DNA from: Bacillota bacterium
Lineage (GTDB): Bacteria > Bacillota > Clostridia > Lachnospirales > Lachnospiraceae
Reading direction: 5' to 3'
Length of the DNA stretch: 64,000 nucleotides
Assembly: GCA_023395555.1 (NCBI GenBank)
Contig: JAEWYQ010000025.1
Coordinates: forward strand, 1-64,000
The notes under the pieces were generated by a model, which was given only the letters and a program-made list of their open reading frames with translations, made no database searches and was not told the DNA's origin. Positions 46,433 to 56,699 of the stretch are shown here, piece by piece. The stretch's first letter is position 1. Every line of letters starts with the position of its first letter. The translations under genes were made by a program, and so were the position numbers.

Positions 46433-48016
46433 ATGAGCAGAAAGTGGATATGCGTGTTCTGTTTGATGGGGATATTGGCATTCGCTCTTTGGGGATGCGG
46501 CGAAGCCGGAGAAGGAACGGTTACGGACACAGGCAATAATAATAGGAATTATTATGAAATCTTTGTTTATTCCTTTTGTGACAGTGACGGAGACGGGATC
46601 GGGGATTTTGACGGAATTATTTCCAAACTGGATTACATCAGTGAGCTTGGCTTTAACGGTATCTGGCTGATGCCCATTATGCCGTCCTCATCATACCATA
46701 AATATGATGTTCAGGATTATTATGATGTGGATTCCCAGTATGGGACCTTGAAGGATTTTAAGAAGCTGCTGAAGGAATGCCATAAGAGGGATATTAAGCT
46801 GATTATCGACCTGGTATTTAATCACACCTCCGCCTCTCATCCCTGGTTTCAAAAGGCGGTGAAATATCTGGAGAAGCTGAAGGAGGGACAGATGCCGGAT
46901 CCGGCAAAATGCCCCTATGTGGAATATTATCATTTTACCAAATGGGATAATGGGAGGAAGGAGTATCACAGGGCAGGGAAATCAGAATGGTTTTATGAAT
47001 GTATCTTCTGGGATCAGATGCCGGATCTTGACCTGGACAGTAAGGCGGTCCGCAAGGAGATCGAAAAGATAGCAAAATACTGGCTGGATATGGGCGTGGA
47101 TGGCTTCCGCCTGGATGCGGCCAAGGAATTCTTTACCGGAGCGGTGTCCAAGAATATTAAGGTGCTGGAGTGGTTCGGGGATTATGTGACGAGCGTGAAA
47201 GCAGATGCCTATATTGTTGCCGAGGTGTGGGATGAATTCAACGTGATTAAGGAGTATTATACCAGCGGCATTCCCAGTTTCTTTAATTTTCCTCTGTCTC
47301 AGAGCAATGGAAGTATAATAAAAACGGTACGGCAAGCTGATTCGGAATCCGCTTCTTCCTTTGCTGAGCTTCTTATAAAAATGCAGGATAAATACAGTGA
47401 GAGTAATCCGGATTACATTGATGCACCCTTTATCAGTAATCATGATACGGCCCGGATTGCTTCCATGTGTGCCAACAACGAACAGCAGATGAAGATGTCG
47501 GCAGGAATTCTTCTTACCTTGAGCGGAAGCCCCTTTGTGTATTACGGTGAAGAGGTGGGAATGTACAGCTCAGGAAGCAAGGATGAGAATAAAAGGCTTC
47601 CGATGCGGTGGTCGAAGACGGATACCGCGGGTATGACCAAGGGGCCTGCCGGTGCGGATCGGGTGGGGCATAATTTTGCCCCCGCGGATGAACAGCAGGA
47701 GGATCCGCTGTCCATACTTAATTATTATAAGAATGCTCTTCGAATCCGCAACGAGAATCCGGAGCTTGCCCGCGGTATGGTTACCGTAATTGAGACGCTG
47801 ACGGATGATACTATCTGCGCACTGGAAAAAAATTATCAGGGCAGCAGACTTGTAGTGATTTACAATATTAACACGGAGGCAGCCAGCGTAGATCTTAAGG
47901 CGGCAGGATATGAGAATCTGTCGGTTAAGGGAACGCTTACGGTAGATGGCAGTGAAGCAGCCTTGAAGGATGGTGTGCTGGAGATGCCCCTTTATTCCAT
48001 TGCAATTCTGAAATAA
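46433..48016 (+). CDS. Lipoprotein alpha-amylase (GH13)
   Basis: 527 residues from ATG 46433. Residues 1-22 are a lipoprotein signal ending in LWGC (Cys22 lipidated), placing the enzyme on the outer face of the membrane. GH13 regions: GDFDGIISKLDYISELGFNG, DLVFNHTS, GVDGFRLDAAKEF (nucleophile Asp), YIVAEVWDE (acid/base Glu) and FISNHDTARIAS. A C-terminal beta domain (TLTVDGSEAALKDGVLEMP) closes the protein. It would cut extracellular starch or glycogen into dextrins for GlgP. Confidence 0.95.
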   Translation: MSRKWICVFCLMGILAFALWGCGEAGEGTVTDTGNNNRNYYEIFVYSFCDSDGDGIGDFDGIISKLDYISELGFNGIWLMPIMPSSSYHKYDVQDYYDVDSQYGTLKDFKKLLKECHKRDIKLIIDLVFNHTSASHPWFQKAVKYLEKLKEGQMPDPAKCPYVEYYHFTKWDNGRKEYHRAGKSEWFYECIFWDQMPDLDLDSKAVRKEIEKIAKYWLDMGVDGFRLDAAKEFFTGAVSKNIKVLEWFGDYVTSVKADAYIVAEVWDEFNVIKEYYTSGIPSFFNFPLSQSNGSIIKTVRQADSESASSFAELLIKMQDKYSESNPDYIDAPFISNHDTARIASMCANNEQQMKMSAGILLTLSGSPFVYYGEEVGMYSSGSKDENKRLPMRWSKTDTAGMTKGPAGADRVGHNFAPADEQQEDPLSILNYYKNALRIRNENPELARGMVTVIETLTDDTICALEKNYQGSRLVVIYNINTEAASVDLKAAGYENLSVKGTLTVDGSEAALKDGVLEMPLYSIAILK

Positions 48017-48030
48017 TAGACAGAAGAAAA

Positions 48031-48085
48031 ATGCCCGCCCTGTAATAATGAGTTTTATGTCAACTGATTATTACAAGGCGGGCAT
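48031..48085. terminator. Terminator of the glgP-amylase unit
   Basis: ATGCCCGCCcTGTAATAAT pairs with ATTATTACAaGGCGGGCAT (one mismatch) around a 17-nt loop, with an A-run before and an AT-rich stretch after. Confidence 0.8.
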
Positions 48086-48117
48086 ATTATATTGTACGGG
48101 CTTGGATTTTATTATCC

Positions 48118-48306
48118 TCACAATTTAATAACGATTTTCTTCGATAGGAGCAACTGAGCTATCTCTGCTGTGGAGCTCTCAGGGTATTCCTTCAGCAGCT
48201 TCTCTACAGTGTCTATAGCCGTTTCTTCCAGCTCCAGCAAATCAGCAATTTCTTCTTTGGTCATTCCTTTGGCTTTCCTTGTCCTTGAACAGCAGCACAA
48301 AGACAC
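48118..48306 (-). pseudogene. Possible small protein or gene remnant
   Basis: An open frame of 62 residues; an ATG at 48264 with AAGGAAAG upstream would give 48 residues (TKEEIADLLELEETAIDTVEKLL...). The helical, Glu/Leu-rich sequence resembles the tail of longer proteins that end in a small helical domain, but no parent is identified and nothing upstream in the same frame continues it. It may be a small gene or the last piece of a lost one. Confidence 0.3.
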
Positions 48307-48459
48307 TATCCTTATATTCCCGATTTGTTTTCAAATAAATAATCCCCCGATTTTTCGTTTTGTATAACAGCCTTTTGGTGAATGACTGGCGGAAATGCCA
48401 GAGAAGGAAGAAAATAGATATGGATGATTTTCGTTAACCTCTCCCTAATGAAAAACAAT

Positions 48460-48488
48460 TTGTTAAGATGCAATTCATGTGATACACT
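48460..48488 (+). promoter_or_regulatory. Promoter of the pdxA-like gene
   Basis: TTGTTA (48460-48465), 17-bp spacer, TACACT (48483-48488); gives a leader of about 128 nt. The upstream part of the gene-free stretch (48307-48459) shows nothing else. Confidence 0.6.
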
Positions 48489-48521
48489 ATAACTAGAACT
48501 GGATTGGAAGTATTCCTAATG

Positions 48522-48542
48522 GGACTGTTGCCAGTCCTTTTT
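48522..48542 (+). terminator. Leader terminator-like hairpin before the pdxA-like gene
   Basis: GGACTG-TTGC-CAGTCC followed immediately by TTTTT, about 30 nt after the expected transcription start and 80 nt before the gene. An alternative pairing, ATTGGAA...TTCCTAAT, lies just upstream (48502-48520). The arrangement could attenuate transcription. Confidence 0.6.
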
Positions 48543-48622
48543 CTGACATGATTATTTGACTAACCGGGTATTTTATTGATAGAAATAGGTACAAAGTGAT
48601 GAGCATAAAGGAGAATAGAAGA

Positions 48623-49615
48623 ATGAAACCATTCATAGCAATTCCCATGGGAGATCCGGCTGGTATTGGTCCGGAGATTGCAGTGAAAGCACTCGCAAGA
48701 CAGGAGGTAATGGAGGCCGCCGACTGCATTATTATAGGAGACCGCAAAATTATCGGGGATGCCATTCGTTTCACAGGGGCCGGTCTGAAAGTGAAGCTAA
48801 TTGGGCATCCAAAGGATGGAGATTACAGAGAAGGTATTCTGAATCTGATTGATCTGGACAATGTGGACATGGAGGAATTCCAAATCGGCCGGGTGAGCGG
48901 TATGTGCGGGAAGGCAGCCTATGAGTATATTGCGAAAAGCATCGAGCTTGCCAATAACAGAGAGGTGGCAGCGGTAGCCACCACGCCCATTAATAAGGAA
49001 TCCCTGAAAGCGGGAAAGGTGGATTTCATCGGCCATACGGAGATCTTCGGAGCGCTGACAGGAACCAGGGATCCCCTGACCATGTTTGAAGTGCATGGGA
49101 TGCGGGTATTCTTCCTGACGCGCCACGTATCTCTTCGCCAGGCTTGTGATCTGGTCACCAAGGATCGGATTATGGATTATGTGAAGAGGTGCAAGGAGGT
49201 TCTGGAGAAGCTTGGTGTGACGGACGGAACCATGGCAATTGCCGGTTTAAATCCTCATAGCGGTGAGCATGGACTGTTCGGTGAGGAAGAAGTCAGGCAT
49301 GTAGCTCCGGCTGTGGAAGAATTGCAGGCAGAGGGATATGATGTGGTTGGTCCCATTGGGGCGGACTCCGTATTCCATTTGGCACTGCAGGGGCGGTTTA
49401 ACAGCGTGCTGTCCTTGTATCATGATCAGGGACATATTGCCACCAAGACGCTGGATTTTGAGAGGACAATTGCCATTACCGGAGGAATGCCGATTCTTCG
49501 AACCTCCGTGGATCATGGAACCGCCATGGACATCGCAGGCAAAGGCATTGCCAGTGAAATCAGTATGGTGGAGGCAATTCTGCTGGGGGCAAAGTATTCA
49601 AAGAATTTTAGGTAA
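48623..49615 (+). CDS. pdxA: PdxA-family dehydrogenase (4-hydroxythreonine-4-phosphate or related)
   Basis: 330 residues from ATG 48623 (AAAGGAG site). PdxA features: [13 protein letters not shown] at the start, [27 protein letters not shown] (metal-binding His), [37 protein letters not shown] and the end [17 protein letters not shown]. In many clostridia this family works outside vitamin B6 synthesis, for instance on D-threonate or D-erythronate phosphates. No pdxJ or sugar-acid kinase is adjacent, so the substrate is open. Confidence 0.9.
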   Translation: MKPFIAIPMGDPAGIGPEIAVKALARQEVMEAADCIIIGDRKIIGDAIRFTGAGLKVKLIGHPKDGDYREGILNLIDLDNVDMEEFQIGRVSGMCGKAAYEYIAKSIELANNREVAAVATTPINKESLKAGKVDFIGHTEIFGALTGTRDPLTMFEVHGMRVFFLTRHVSLRQACDLVTKDRIMDYVKRCKEVLEKLGVTDGTMAIAGLNPHSGEHGLFGEEEVRHVAPAVEELQAEGYDVVGPIGADSVFHLALQGRFNSVLSLYHDQGHIATKTLDFERTIAITGGMPILRTSVDHGTAMDIAGKGIASEISMVEAILLGAKYSKNFR

Positions 49616-49651
49616 TGGTGCCTGACACCCAACAGCTACGGAGGACAAGCT

Positions 49652-50392
49652 TTGAAAATTGTAATATCGCCGTCTAAGAAGATGAATGTTGACCTGGAGT
49701 ATGAGGCGGCATCCCTGCCATGCTTTTTAGACAGGGCGGAAGAATTAATGAAGTATCTGCAAGGGTTCGGCTTTCATGAGCTGAAGGAGCTTTGGAAATG
49801 CAATGATAGGATCGCGTTAACCAATTACGAACGGCTTAAGAATATGGATCTGACAAAAGGGCTGACCCCGGCTTTGATAGCCTATGAAGGGATTCAGTAT
49901 CAATATATGGCTCCGAAGGTGTTTGAGACAGGACATTGGGAATATGTGAACCGGCATCTGTATATTCTGTCCGGCTTTTATGGTCTGCTCCGGCCTCTGG
50001 ACGGCGTCGTTCCCTACCGTCTGGAGATGCAGGCGGAGGTGAAGCTTTCCGGACTCAAGGGTTTGTATGAATATTGGGGAGACCGTATCTGCCGGAAGGT
50101 ATATGAGGATACGGACACGGTATTAAATCTGGCATCCAGGGAATACGGCAGATGTCTGGAAGAGCATTTGGAAAAGGGCCGGAGGCCGGTGACCTGTGTC
50201 TTCGGCGAGTACCGGAAGGGCAGAATCGTGACGAAGGGAACCTATGCGAAGATGGCACGGGGAGAAATGGTCCGCTTTATGGCCGAGAATGGGATCGAGG
50301 AGCCTGCCGGATTAAAGGAATTTGACCGGCTGGGCTACCGTTACCGGCCGGAGGAGTCAGAGGAAGGACAGATGGTATTTATAAAAGAATAG
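49652..50392 (+). CDS. yaaA: YaaA-family peroxide stress protein
   Basis: 246 residues from a TTG start with CGGAGGACA upstream. Signatures: [11 protein letters not shown] at the start, [38 protein letters not shown] and a C-terminal [16 protein letters not shown]. The family lowers free iron damage after peroxide stress and binds DNA in E. coli. It lies 36 nt after the pdxA-like gene and 28 nt before aconitase, so the three are probably co-transcribed. Confidence 0.93.
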   Translation: MKIVISPSKKMNVDLEYEAASLPCFLDRAEELMKYLQGFGFHELKELWKCNDRIALTNYERLKNMDLTKGLTPALIAYEGIQYQYMAPKVFETGHWEYVNRHLYILSGFYGLLRPLDGVVPYRLEMQAEVKLSGLKGLYEYWGDRICRKVYEDTDTVLNLASREYGRCLEEHLEKGRRPVTCVFGEYRKGRIVTKGTYAKMARGEMVRFMAENGIEEPAGLKEFDRLGYRYRPEESEEGQMVFIKE

Positions 50393-50420
50393 GCATTGGC
50401 ATGCCGGAATGGAGGTAACT

Positions 50421-53177
50421 ATGACAACCTTGAAAGACAGAGCTTTAAAGAAGCTTCAAATCAATCAAAAAACCTATTACTATTATTCCCTGCAATCTCT
50501 GAAGGAGGAAGGCTATGAAATCGAAAGCCTGCCCTATTCCGTCAAAGTACTGTTAGAATCGGTGCTGAGGCAGCAGGATGGTTATGTTATAAAAGAGGAG
50601 CATGTGCAAAGACTTGCAGCATGGGGAAGGAAAGAGGCTGGAGAGGCGGCTTCCGGACCACAGGAGGTTCCCTTTAAGCCGGCCAGAGTTATTCTGCAGG
50701 ATTTTACCGGAGTGCCGGCAGTGCTGGATCTGGCTTCCATGCGAACGGCTATGGATGAGCTTGCCAAAGGGCAGGGGAAGACGGAGCAGGAGCGAGCAGC
50801 GTATGTCAATCAGATCAATCCTGAGGTTGCGGTGGATCTTGTGATAGATCATTCGGTTCAGGTGGACCGCTATGGTACGCATGATGCCCTGTACGAGAAC
50901 AGCAGACTGGAATTTGAGCGCAACGGAGAGAGGTACCAGTTTCTGAGCTGGGCGAAGAAAGCCTTTGACCATTTTTCCGTGGTGCCTCCGGCCAATGGGA
51001 TTGTACATCAGGTGAATCTGGAGTATCTGGCCAAGGTGGTGCTGGAGAAGAACCTTGGGGGGAAAGCTTATCTCTACCCGGATACTCTGGTAGGAACGGA
51101 TTCCCATACCACGATGATTAACGGATTGGGCGTTCTGGGCTGGGGTGTCGGAGGGATCGAGGCAGAATCCGGAATGCTGGGGCAGCCTTCCTATCTTCCG
51201 GTACCGGAGGTCATCGGAGTCCGTCTGACAGGCGAGCTGCCCGCCGGAGTAACGGCAACAGACTTGACGCTGAGGCTGACCAAACTGCTGCGTGAACGGG
51301 GAGTAGTTGATAAGTTTGTGGAATATTTCGGAGAAGGAGTGAAGCGCCTCTCCCTGGCAGACAGGGCTACGATTGCCAATATGGCTCCGGAATACGGCGC
51401 TACCTGCGGGTTCTTTCCCGTGGATGAAGCGGCTATTGCCTATCTGAGGCTGACAGGCAGGGATGAGGAGCAGGTCAGGCTGGCAGAAGCTTATCTGAAA
51501 GCCAACGGCATGTTCAATGAATATAAAGAAGAGCCCCGCTATTCCGAGGTGCTGACGCTGGATCTGACCACTGTGACAGCCGCCCTGGCCGGGCCTAAGC
51601 GTCCCCAGGATCTGATCCCTCTGGAGGAGATGAAGGCCAGATTCCAAGAATCCGTCACCGCGCCCAAGGGGAACCAGGGACATGGCTTACCGCCTAAGGT
51701 ATTTGAGAAGAAGGCGGAGCTTCTGCTGGAGGACGGAAGAAGCTCTGTGATGGAGACCGGCTCCGTGGTGATTGCCTCCATCACCTCCTGTACCAATACC
51801 TCCAATCCCAGTGTCATGCTGGGAGCCGGTATCCTGGCACGGAAAGCGGTAGAGCGCGGACTTCGGGTACCCGCTCATGTTAAGACCTCCCTTGCACCGG
51901 GCTCCAAGGTTGTGACCGGATATCTGAAGGCCGCCGGCCTGCAGGATTATCTGGATCAGCTGGGCTTTCAGATCGTGGGCTATGGCTGTGCCACCTGCAT
52001 CGGCAATTCCGGGCCGCTGCTGCCGGAGATATCGGAGCTGGTGAAGGAGCAGGATCTGCTGGTGACCTCAGTATTATCCGGAAACCGTAATTTTGAGGGC
52101 CGGATTCACGCCCAGGTTAAGGCAAATTATCTGGCATCCCCGCCCCTGGTGATTGCATATGCCCTGGCGGGCACCATGAATATTGATTTGTTAAAGGAGC
52201 CCCTGGGAATGGGAAAGGATGGCAGGGAGGTATATCTGAAGGAGATCTGGCCATCGCCGGAGGAGATATCCCAGGCGGTTGGGGATTATGTAACCCCCGG
52301 ATTGTTCTCCCAGGTATATCAGTCCATTTTTGAAAATGATATGTGGAATGAGATCTCCGGTGCGGAAGGGAAGCTCTATGACTTTTCAGAGGCTTCCACC
52401 TATATTCAAAAGCCGCCTTTCTTTGCGGACTTTGCCATGGAGCCCGGAGAGATGGCAGGCCTTACAGGCTTAAGAGTCCTTGCAAAATTCGGTGATTCTA
52501 TCACAACAGACCATATCTCTCCCGCGGGGGCCATCGGCAGGAATACACCGGCAGGCAGGTATCTCCGGGAGCATGGGGTGGAGCCGGAGCAGTTCAATAC
52601 CTATGGCTCACGAAGAGGAAATCATGAGGTGATGATGAGGGGTACCTTTGCCAATGTACGGATCAGCAACCAGCTTGCACCGGGAACGGAAGGCGGATAT
52701 ACCACCTATCTGCCCACGGGAGAGCAGATGTCCATCTATGATGCCAGTCTGCGCTATAAAGAAAGCAAGACCGGCTTGCTGGTGCTGGCGGGCAAGGATT
52801 ATGGAATGGGCTCCTCCAGGGATTGGGCCGCCAAAGGTCCCAGCCTCCTTGGAGTAAGGGCGGTGCTGGCGGAGAGCTTTGAACGGATTCACCGGTCCAA
52901 TCTGGTTATGATGGGAATTCTGCCCCTTCAATACATTGACGGACAGACAGCAAAGAGCCTGGGGATTACGGGAGAAGAGATCTTTGAGATCCGATTGGAG
53001 CCGGATGTAAAGCCAAGGGATAAAGTCAGGGTGATTGCCGCCGCGGGCAGCGGAAAGGTGACCGAATTCCTGGCGGCGGTTCGCTTTGATTCCCAGGTTG
53101 ACATTGATTATTACCGGCACGGAGGGATTCTTCCCATGGTGCTGCGTCAGAAATTTGCCATCAGCCAGGAGCAGTGA
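50421..53177 (+). CDS. acnA: Aconitate hydratase, AcnA/IRP type
   Basis: 918 residues from ATG 50421 (GGAGG at 50411-50415). Isomerises citrate and isocitrate with a [4Fe-4S] cluster. Cluster Cys regions: [14 protein letters not shown] and [13 protein letters not shown]. Other signatures: [61 protein letters not shown] and [13 protein letters not shown]. Full length of the AcnA class. Citrate synthase and isocitrate dehydrogenase genes are not in the window. Its labile cluster fits the presence of yaaA next door. Confidence 0.97.
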   Translation: MTTLKDRALKKLQINQKTYYYYSLQSLKEEGYEIESLPYSVKVLLESVLRQQDGYVIKEEHVQRLAAWGRKEAGEAASGPQEVPFKPARVILQDFTGVPAVLDLASMRTAMDELAKGQGKTEQERAAYVNQINPEVAVDLVIDHSVQVDRYGTHDALYENSRLEFERNGERYQFLSWAKKAFDHFSVVPPANGIVHQVNLEYLAKVVLEKNLGGKAYLYPDTLVGTDSHTTMINGLGVLGWGVGGIEAESGMLGQPSYLPVPEVIGVRLTGELPAGVTATDLTLRLTKLLRERGVVDKFVEYFGEGVKRLSLADRATIANMAPEYGATCGFFPVDEAAIAYLRLTGRDEEQVRLAEAYLKANGMFNEYKEEPRYSEVLTLDLTTVTAALAGPKRPQDLIPLEEMKARFQESVTAPKGNQGHGLPPKVFEKKAELLLEDGRSSVMETGSVVIASITSCTNTSNPSVMLGAGILARKAVERGLRVPAHVKTSLAPGSKVVTGYLKAAGLQDYLDQLGFQIVGYGCATCIGNSGPLLPEISELVKEQDLLVTSVLSGNRNFEGRIHAQVKANYLASPPLVIAYALAGTMNIDLLKEPLGMGKDGREVYLKEIWPSPEEISQAVGDYVTPGLFSQVYQSIFENDMWNEISGAEGKLYDFSEASTYIQKPPFFADFAMEPGEMAGLTGLRVLAKFGDSITTDHISPAGAIGRNTPAGRYLREHGVEPEQFNTYGSRRGNHEVMMRGTFANVRISNQLAPGTEGGYTTYLPTGEQMSIYDASLRYKESKTGLLVLAGKDYGMGSSRDWAAKGPSLLGVRAVLAESFERIHRSNLVMMGILPLQYIDGQTAKSLGITGEEIFEIRLEPDVKPRDKVRVIAAAGSGKVTEFLAAVRFDSQVDIDYYRHGGILPMVLRQKFAISQEQ

Positions 53178-53217
53178 TGCTCCAGAGATATTTTAATTCG
53201 GAAGAGAGGAAAATTCA

Positions 53218-53469
53218 ATGCTTGAATTCAGATACGATACACAGTTATTAATTGAAGGAAACAATCTTGATGAGGATGTAATTAATGATTATTTTACTAA
53301 TAATTTGAAAGGAGATTGCCTGCTGGCGGTAGGTGATGAGGAACTGATCAAAATCCATTTCCATACCAATGAGCCATGGGAGGTGCTGAAGTATTGTGCA
53401 TCCTTAGGAGAGATCTATGATATTGTAGTGGAAGATATGGAGAGGCAGTCGAAGGGCTTGCAGGGATAG
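53218..53469 (+). CDS. Stand-alone FakA/YloV C-terminal-like domain
   Basis: 83 residues from ATG 53218 (GAGAGGAAA). Matches by eye the last domain of fatty-acid kinase FakA/YloV: GDCLLAVGDEELIKIHFHTNEPWEVLKYC followed by GEIYDIVVEDMERQ. The ATP-binding DhaL-like domain that normally precedes it (about 450 residues) is absent. The frame is clean with its own start, so it is a small gene rather than debris. It may help bind an acyl carrier or other lipid-binding protein; function unproven. Confidence 0.8.
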   Translation: MLEFRYDTQLLIEGNNLDEDVINDYFTNNLKGDCLLAVGDEELIKIHFHTNEPWEVLKYCASLGEIYDIVVEDMERQSKGLQG

Positions 53470-53525
53470 AAATAAATGGTGGCTGACACCGAAAGAATTG
53501 ACACCGGACAAGGAGTTACTGGAAT

Positions 53526-54458
53526 ATGAACTTATATTTTGCACCCATGGAGGGGCTGACGGGGTATGTTTACCGCAATGCATTCCATAAGTATTTTTCG
53601 GGGATAGATAAATATTTCTCGCCCTTTATTGCGGCGAATCAGCAGGAGGGATTTAAATCCCGGGACAGCAAGGATATCCTCCCGGAGAATAACCAGGGGC
53701 TTGTTCTGGTACCCCAGCTTCTGGCGAATCAGGCAAAGGATTTTATCCATACCTCGGAAAAGATCAAGCGGCTAGGCTATGAGGAAATCAATTTGAATCT
53801 GGGGTGCCCCTCCGGCACGGTGGTAGCAAAGAATAAGGGGGCCGGCTTTCTTGCCAGAAGGGAGCAGCTGGATGCTTTTCTGGAGGAGATATTTGAGGCA
53901 TCGGTAACCAGGATTTCCGTGAAGACCCGGATCGGCAAGGAAGATCCGGAGGAATTCGATGAATTAATTGAAATATTTAATAAATATCCCATTACCGAAT
54001 TGATCATCCACCCGAGGCTTCAGAAGGATTACTATAAGAATACTCCGAATATGGCAGTTTTTTCGGATGCGGTAAGACTCAGCCGAAATCCTCTCGGCTA
54101 TAATGGGGACATTGTCACGGCGGAAGGCTTCCGGCAGATAACCCGGACCTATCCGGACTTAAAGGCAGTGATGCTTGGGCGGGGGCTGCTGGCGGACCCG
54201 CGTCTTCTCAGTGAGATAACCGGAAATCCGTACCCGGAGCAAAGCCGGCTGGAAGCGTTCCATGATGAGGTCTATCAGGGATATCTGAGGGAGATTGGGG
54301 ATGAACGGAACACTTTATTTAAAATGAAAGAGTTCTGGAGCTATTTCATCCGGCTGTTTCCGGACAATGACAAATCCGCGAAGAAAATAAGAAAAGCAGG
54401 AAAATCTTCAGAGTATGAGACGGCGGTAGCCGAATTGTTTGCCCAAGGGATAAATTAA
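53526..54458 (+). CDS. dus: tRNA-dihydrouridine synthase
   Basis: 310 residues with an AAGGAG site. FMN-binding Dus fold: YFAPMEGLTGYVYRNAF, EINLNLGCPSGTVVAKNKGAGF (catalytic Cys), VKTRIGKEDPEEF, LIIHPRLQKDYY and AVMLGRGLLADPRL. Reduces uridine in the tRNA D-loop. The C-terminal recognition domain is short, as in many Firmicute Dus enzymes. It follows the orphan FakA-like gene by 56 nt. Confidence 0.93.
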   Translation: MNLYFAPMEGLTGYVYRNAFHKYFSGIDKYFSPFIAANQQEGFKSRDSKDILPENNQGLVLVPQLLANQAKDFIHTSEKIKRLGYEEINLNLGCPSGTVVAKNKGAGFLARREQLDAFLEEIFEASVTRISVKTRIGKEDPEEFDELIEIFNKYPITELIIHPRLQKDYYKNTPNMAVFSDAVRLSRNPLGYNGDIVTAEGFRQITRTYPDLKAVMLGRGLLADPRLLSEITGNPYPEQSRLEAFHDEVYQGYLREIGDERNTLFKMKEFWSYFIRLFPDNDKSAKKIRKAGKSSEYETAVAELFAQGIN

Positions 54459-54534
54459 GGGAAGGCGCAGGGAGATATAGGGGAAGCGGCCCGGCGACGG
54501 TACTTCCGGCAAGTTATTGGTATTCTCACCGGCT

Positions 54535-54569
54535 CCGGTAAATATACTGTAGTAACGTATATTTACCGG
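54535..54569 (+). promoter_or_regulatory. Hairpin adjoining the pdaA ribosome site
   Basis: CCGGTAAATATAC pairs perfectly over 13 bp with GTATATTTACCGG around a 9-nt loop. It lacks a T-run. The 3' arm runs straight into GGGGTT, the only plausible ribosome site for the ATG at 54580, so the stem could limit translation. Confidence 0.6.
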
Positions 54570-54579
54570 GGTTAATTTT

Positions 54580-55389
54580 ATGGAAATATTAAAGCGCAAA
54601 AAAATAATTCTGCTGGCACTGATGTTCTTATTTTTATATTTACTGGGCGGCGGAATTGCAATGCTGAAGAACGCATATGCCAAGGAGCTGGTGAAGGAGA
54701 GTGCGGGAGATAACTGGGGGTTGGGTTTTGGAGCGAAGGGCCAGCCGCCTACGGGGAATGCGACGCCTGCCGAGATGAAGAAATATAATGCCTATTATAT
54801 TGGAGATACGGGGAAGAAAGTGATTTATCTCACCTTTGATGCCGGCTATGAGAACGGATATACGCCTGCCATATTGGAAGCCTTGAAAAAGCATGGGGTA
54901 AAGGCGACCTTTTTCCTGGTTGGCAATTACATCACAACACAGCCGGAGCTGGTCAAACAGATGCTGGACGAAGGGCACCAGGTAGCCAACCATACCTATA
55001 ACCATCCCAATATGTCAAGCATTTCCTCGCCGGATTCCTTCCGCAAGGAGCTGGAGGACCTGGAAAATGCATTTGAAAAGGCAACCGGACAGAAGATGGT
55101 AAAATATTATCGCCCTCCTCAGGGAAAATACAGCATCAACAACCTGAAAATGGCAAAGGAATTGGGTTATTCCACCTTCTTTTGGAGCCTGGCCTATGTG
55201 GATTGGTATAATGACAAGCAGCCGACCAGAGAAGCAGCATTTGAGAAGCTCCTTGGAAGGATTCATCCCGGAGCAGTAGTGCTGCTGCACAGCACTTCCA
55301 AAACCAATTCGGAGATTCTGGATGAGCTGCTGACCAAATGGGAGGAGATGGGGTATACCTTCGGCTCTCTGGATGAACTGGTACAATAA
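54580..55389 (+). CDS. pdaA: PdaA-type polysaccharide deacetylase
   Basis: 269 residues. N-terminal membrane helix (9-28), then an NodB-type deacetylase domain. Catalytic base and metal Asp are in TFDAGYENG (about 85-93), the metal histidines in NHTYNHP, and further motifs are RPPQGKYS and HPGAVVLLHSTS. The family removes the acetyl group of muramic acid during formation of muramic delta-lactam in spore cortex, acting outside the membrane. Supports a spore-forming host. Confidence 0.92.
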   Translation: MEILKRKKIILLALMFLFLYLLGGGIAMLKNAYAKELVKESAGDNWGLGFGAKGQPPTGNATPAEMKKYNAYYIGDTGKKVIYLTFDAGYENGYTPAILEALKKHGVKATFFLVGNYITTQPELVKQMLDEGHQVANHTYNHPNMSSISSPDSFRKELEDLENAFEKATGQKMVKYYRPPQGKYSINNLKMAKELGYSTFFWSLAYVDWYNDKQPTREAAFEKLLGRIHPGAVVLLHSTSKTNSEILDELLTKWEEMGYTFGSLDELVQ

Positions 55390-55589
55390 TCCTGGCCGTA
55401 TAAAATGTCCTGCAAAACAGAAATTTACAAAATTTAGAAGATAAATCGGGAAAAATATATACTTAAGATGAAATATTATACTGGAATATAGCAAATATTG
55501 ATGTTACAATAGAAACTAGAACTAGTACCATTTTACCATATACAATGCTGGTTATGTTTGACTGTAGAAGATACAAGGAGAGGAACTCT

Positions 55590-56627
55590 ATGGAGACAAA
55601 TCATTTCGATAAATATCAGGAATTTATGGAGAACACTATCTATAACCTATCTCAGAAGGTAACAGCCCTTGAGAAAAAGCTGGATATGTTTACGAATCTT
55701 CTTGAGATAAGCAGATATATTAATCAGTATATTAAAGATCCTAATTTATTTAATTTAATCAGTGATATGCTGGTGGGAGTGTTTGGAGCGGAGCATTCTA
55801 CTATTTACATCCGCACAGATAACGATTCCTACGAAGCGGTATCACAAAGACTGCCGAAGGAAAGGGTAGAGCTGGAGCGAAACCTGATTATACAGCACCG
55901 GGATGAGGAATTTATCATTAACAGGGATACTCCGATCTATGATACTCCCGGGGCAGGAGAGCGAATCCATTCCTGCCTGGGGGTACCTGTGAAGGTGGAA
56001 AACCGCCTCATCGGTTTTCTTCTGATCCAGCACAAGGAAAAGAATTATTTTACCAAGGAACATGCGGTTTTCCTGTCCTTAATCGGTAATCATATCGGCG
56101 TTGCCATTGAGAACAATTTCTTGTACAAGCAGATCCGGGACAGCGCGTTCCGCGACGGTCTGACGGATATTTTTAATAAGAGGTATTTCTTTGAAACCCT
56201 GAATATGGTCACAAACCTGGTGGGAGAGAATTATTGTGTGGCGATTGTAGATCTGGATGATTTCAAAAGCATCAATGATACTTATGGTCATCCCATGGGA
56301 GACGCGGTCCTGAAGAAGGTTGCAAAGCTGATCCAGGGAGCAACCAGATCCAATGATATCGTAGCCCGCTACGGCGGTGATGAGATCATTCTCTTTTTAC
56401 AAAACATGACAGACAGGGAGAAGGTCAGACAGCGGATGGAGAAAATCCGGGAAGATATTGAGCATACAGTCGTCTCTTATGACGGTGTTTCCATCTCTGT
56501 TACCGTGAGCATCGGCGTATATATCAAGTACAACGAGACCCTCACCCTGGAAGAAGTGATTAAAAAAGCCGATGAGATCATGTATCTGAGCAAGAATGGC
56601 GGCAAGAATAAAGTATCTGTCGGATGA
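55590..56627 (+). CDS. GAF-GGDEF diguanylate cyclase
   Basis: 345 residues from ATG 55590 (AAGGAG at 55575-55580). Residues 5-35 form a coiled coil, about 40-175 a GAF domain (STIYIRTD, HSCLGVPVKVENRLIGFLLI), and 185-345 a GGDEF domain with DGLTDIFNKRYF, VDLDDFKSINDTYGH and ARYGGDEIILFL. The signature GGDEI is a mild variant of GGDEF. No membrane segment and no I-site RxxD at the usual place (REK precedes it only loosely). Makes c-di-GMP in response to a small-molecule or redox signal. Alone, with a ~200-bp upstream gap that holds AT-rich promoter-like sequence. Confidence 0.92.
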   Translation: METNHFDKYQEFMENTIYNLSQKVTALEKKLDMFTNLLEISRYINQYIKDPNLFNLISDMLVGVFGAEHSTIYIRTDNDSYEAVSQRLPKERVELERNLIIQHRDEEFIINRDTPIYDTPGAGERIHSCLGVPVKVENRLIGFLLIQHKEKNYFTKEHAVFLSLIGNHIGVAIENNFLYKQIRDSAFRDGLTDIFNKRYFFETLNMVTNLVGENYCVAIVDLDDFKSINDTYGHPMGDAVLKKVAKLIQGATRSNDIVARYGGDEIILFLQNMTDREKVRQRMEKIREDIEHTVVSYDGVSISVTVSIGVYIKYNETLTLEEVIKKADEIMYLSKNGGKNKVSVG

Positions 56628-56652
56628 AATTGACAGTATTTTCACTTTATAC

Positions 56653-56680
56653 TTGACAAGACGAACAAAAATGATAGAAT
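56653..56680 (+). promoter_or_regulatory. leuS promoter
   Basis: TTGACA (56653-56658), 16-bp spacer, TAGAAT (56675-56680), just before the T-box leader. Confidence 0.75.
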
Positions 56681-56699
56681 AAACTTAATTTTATAATTT

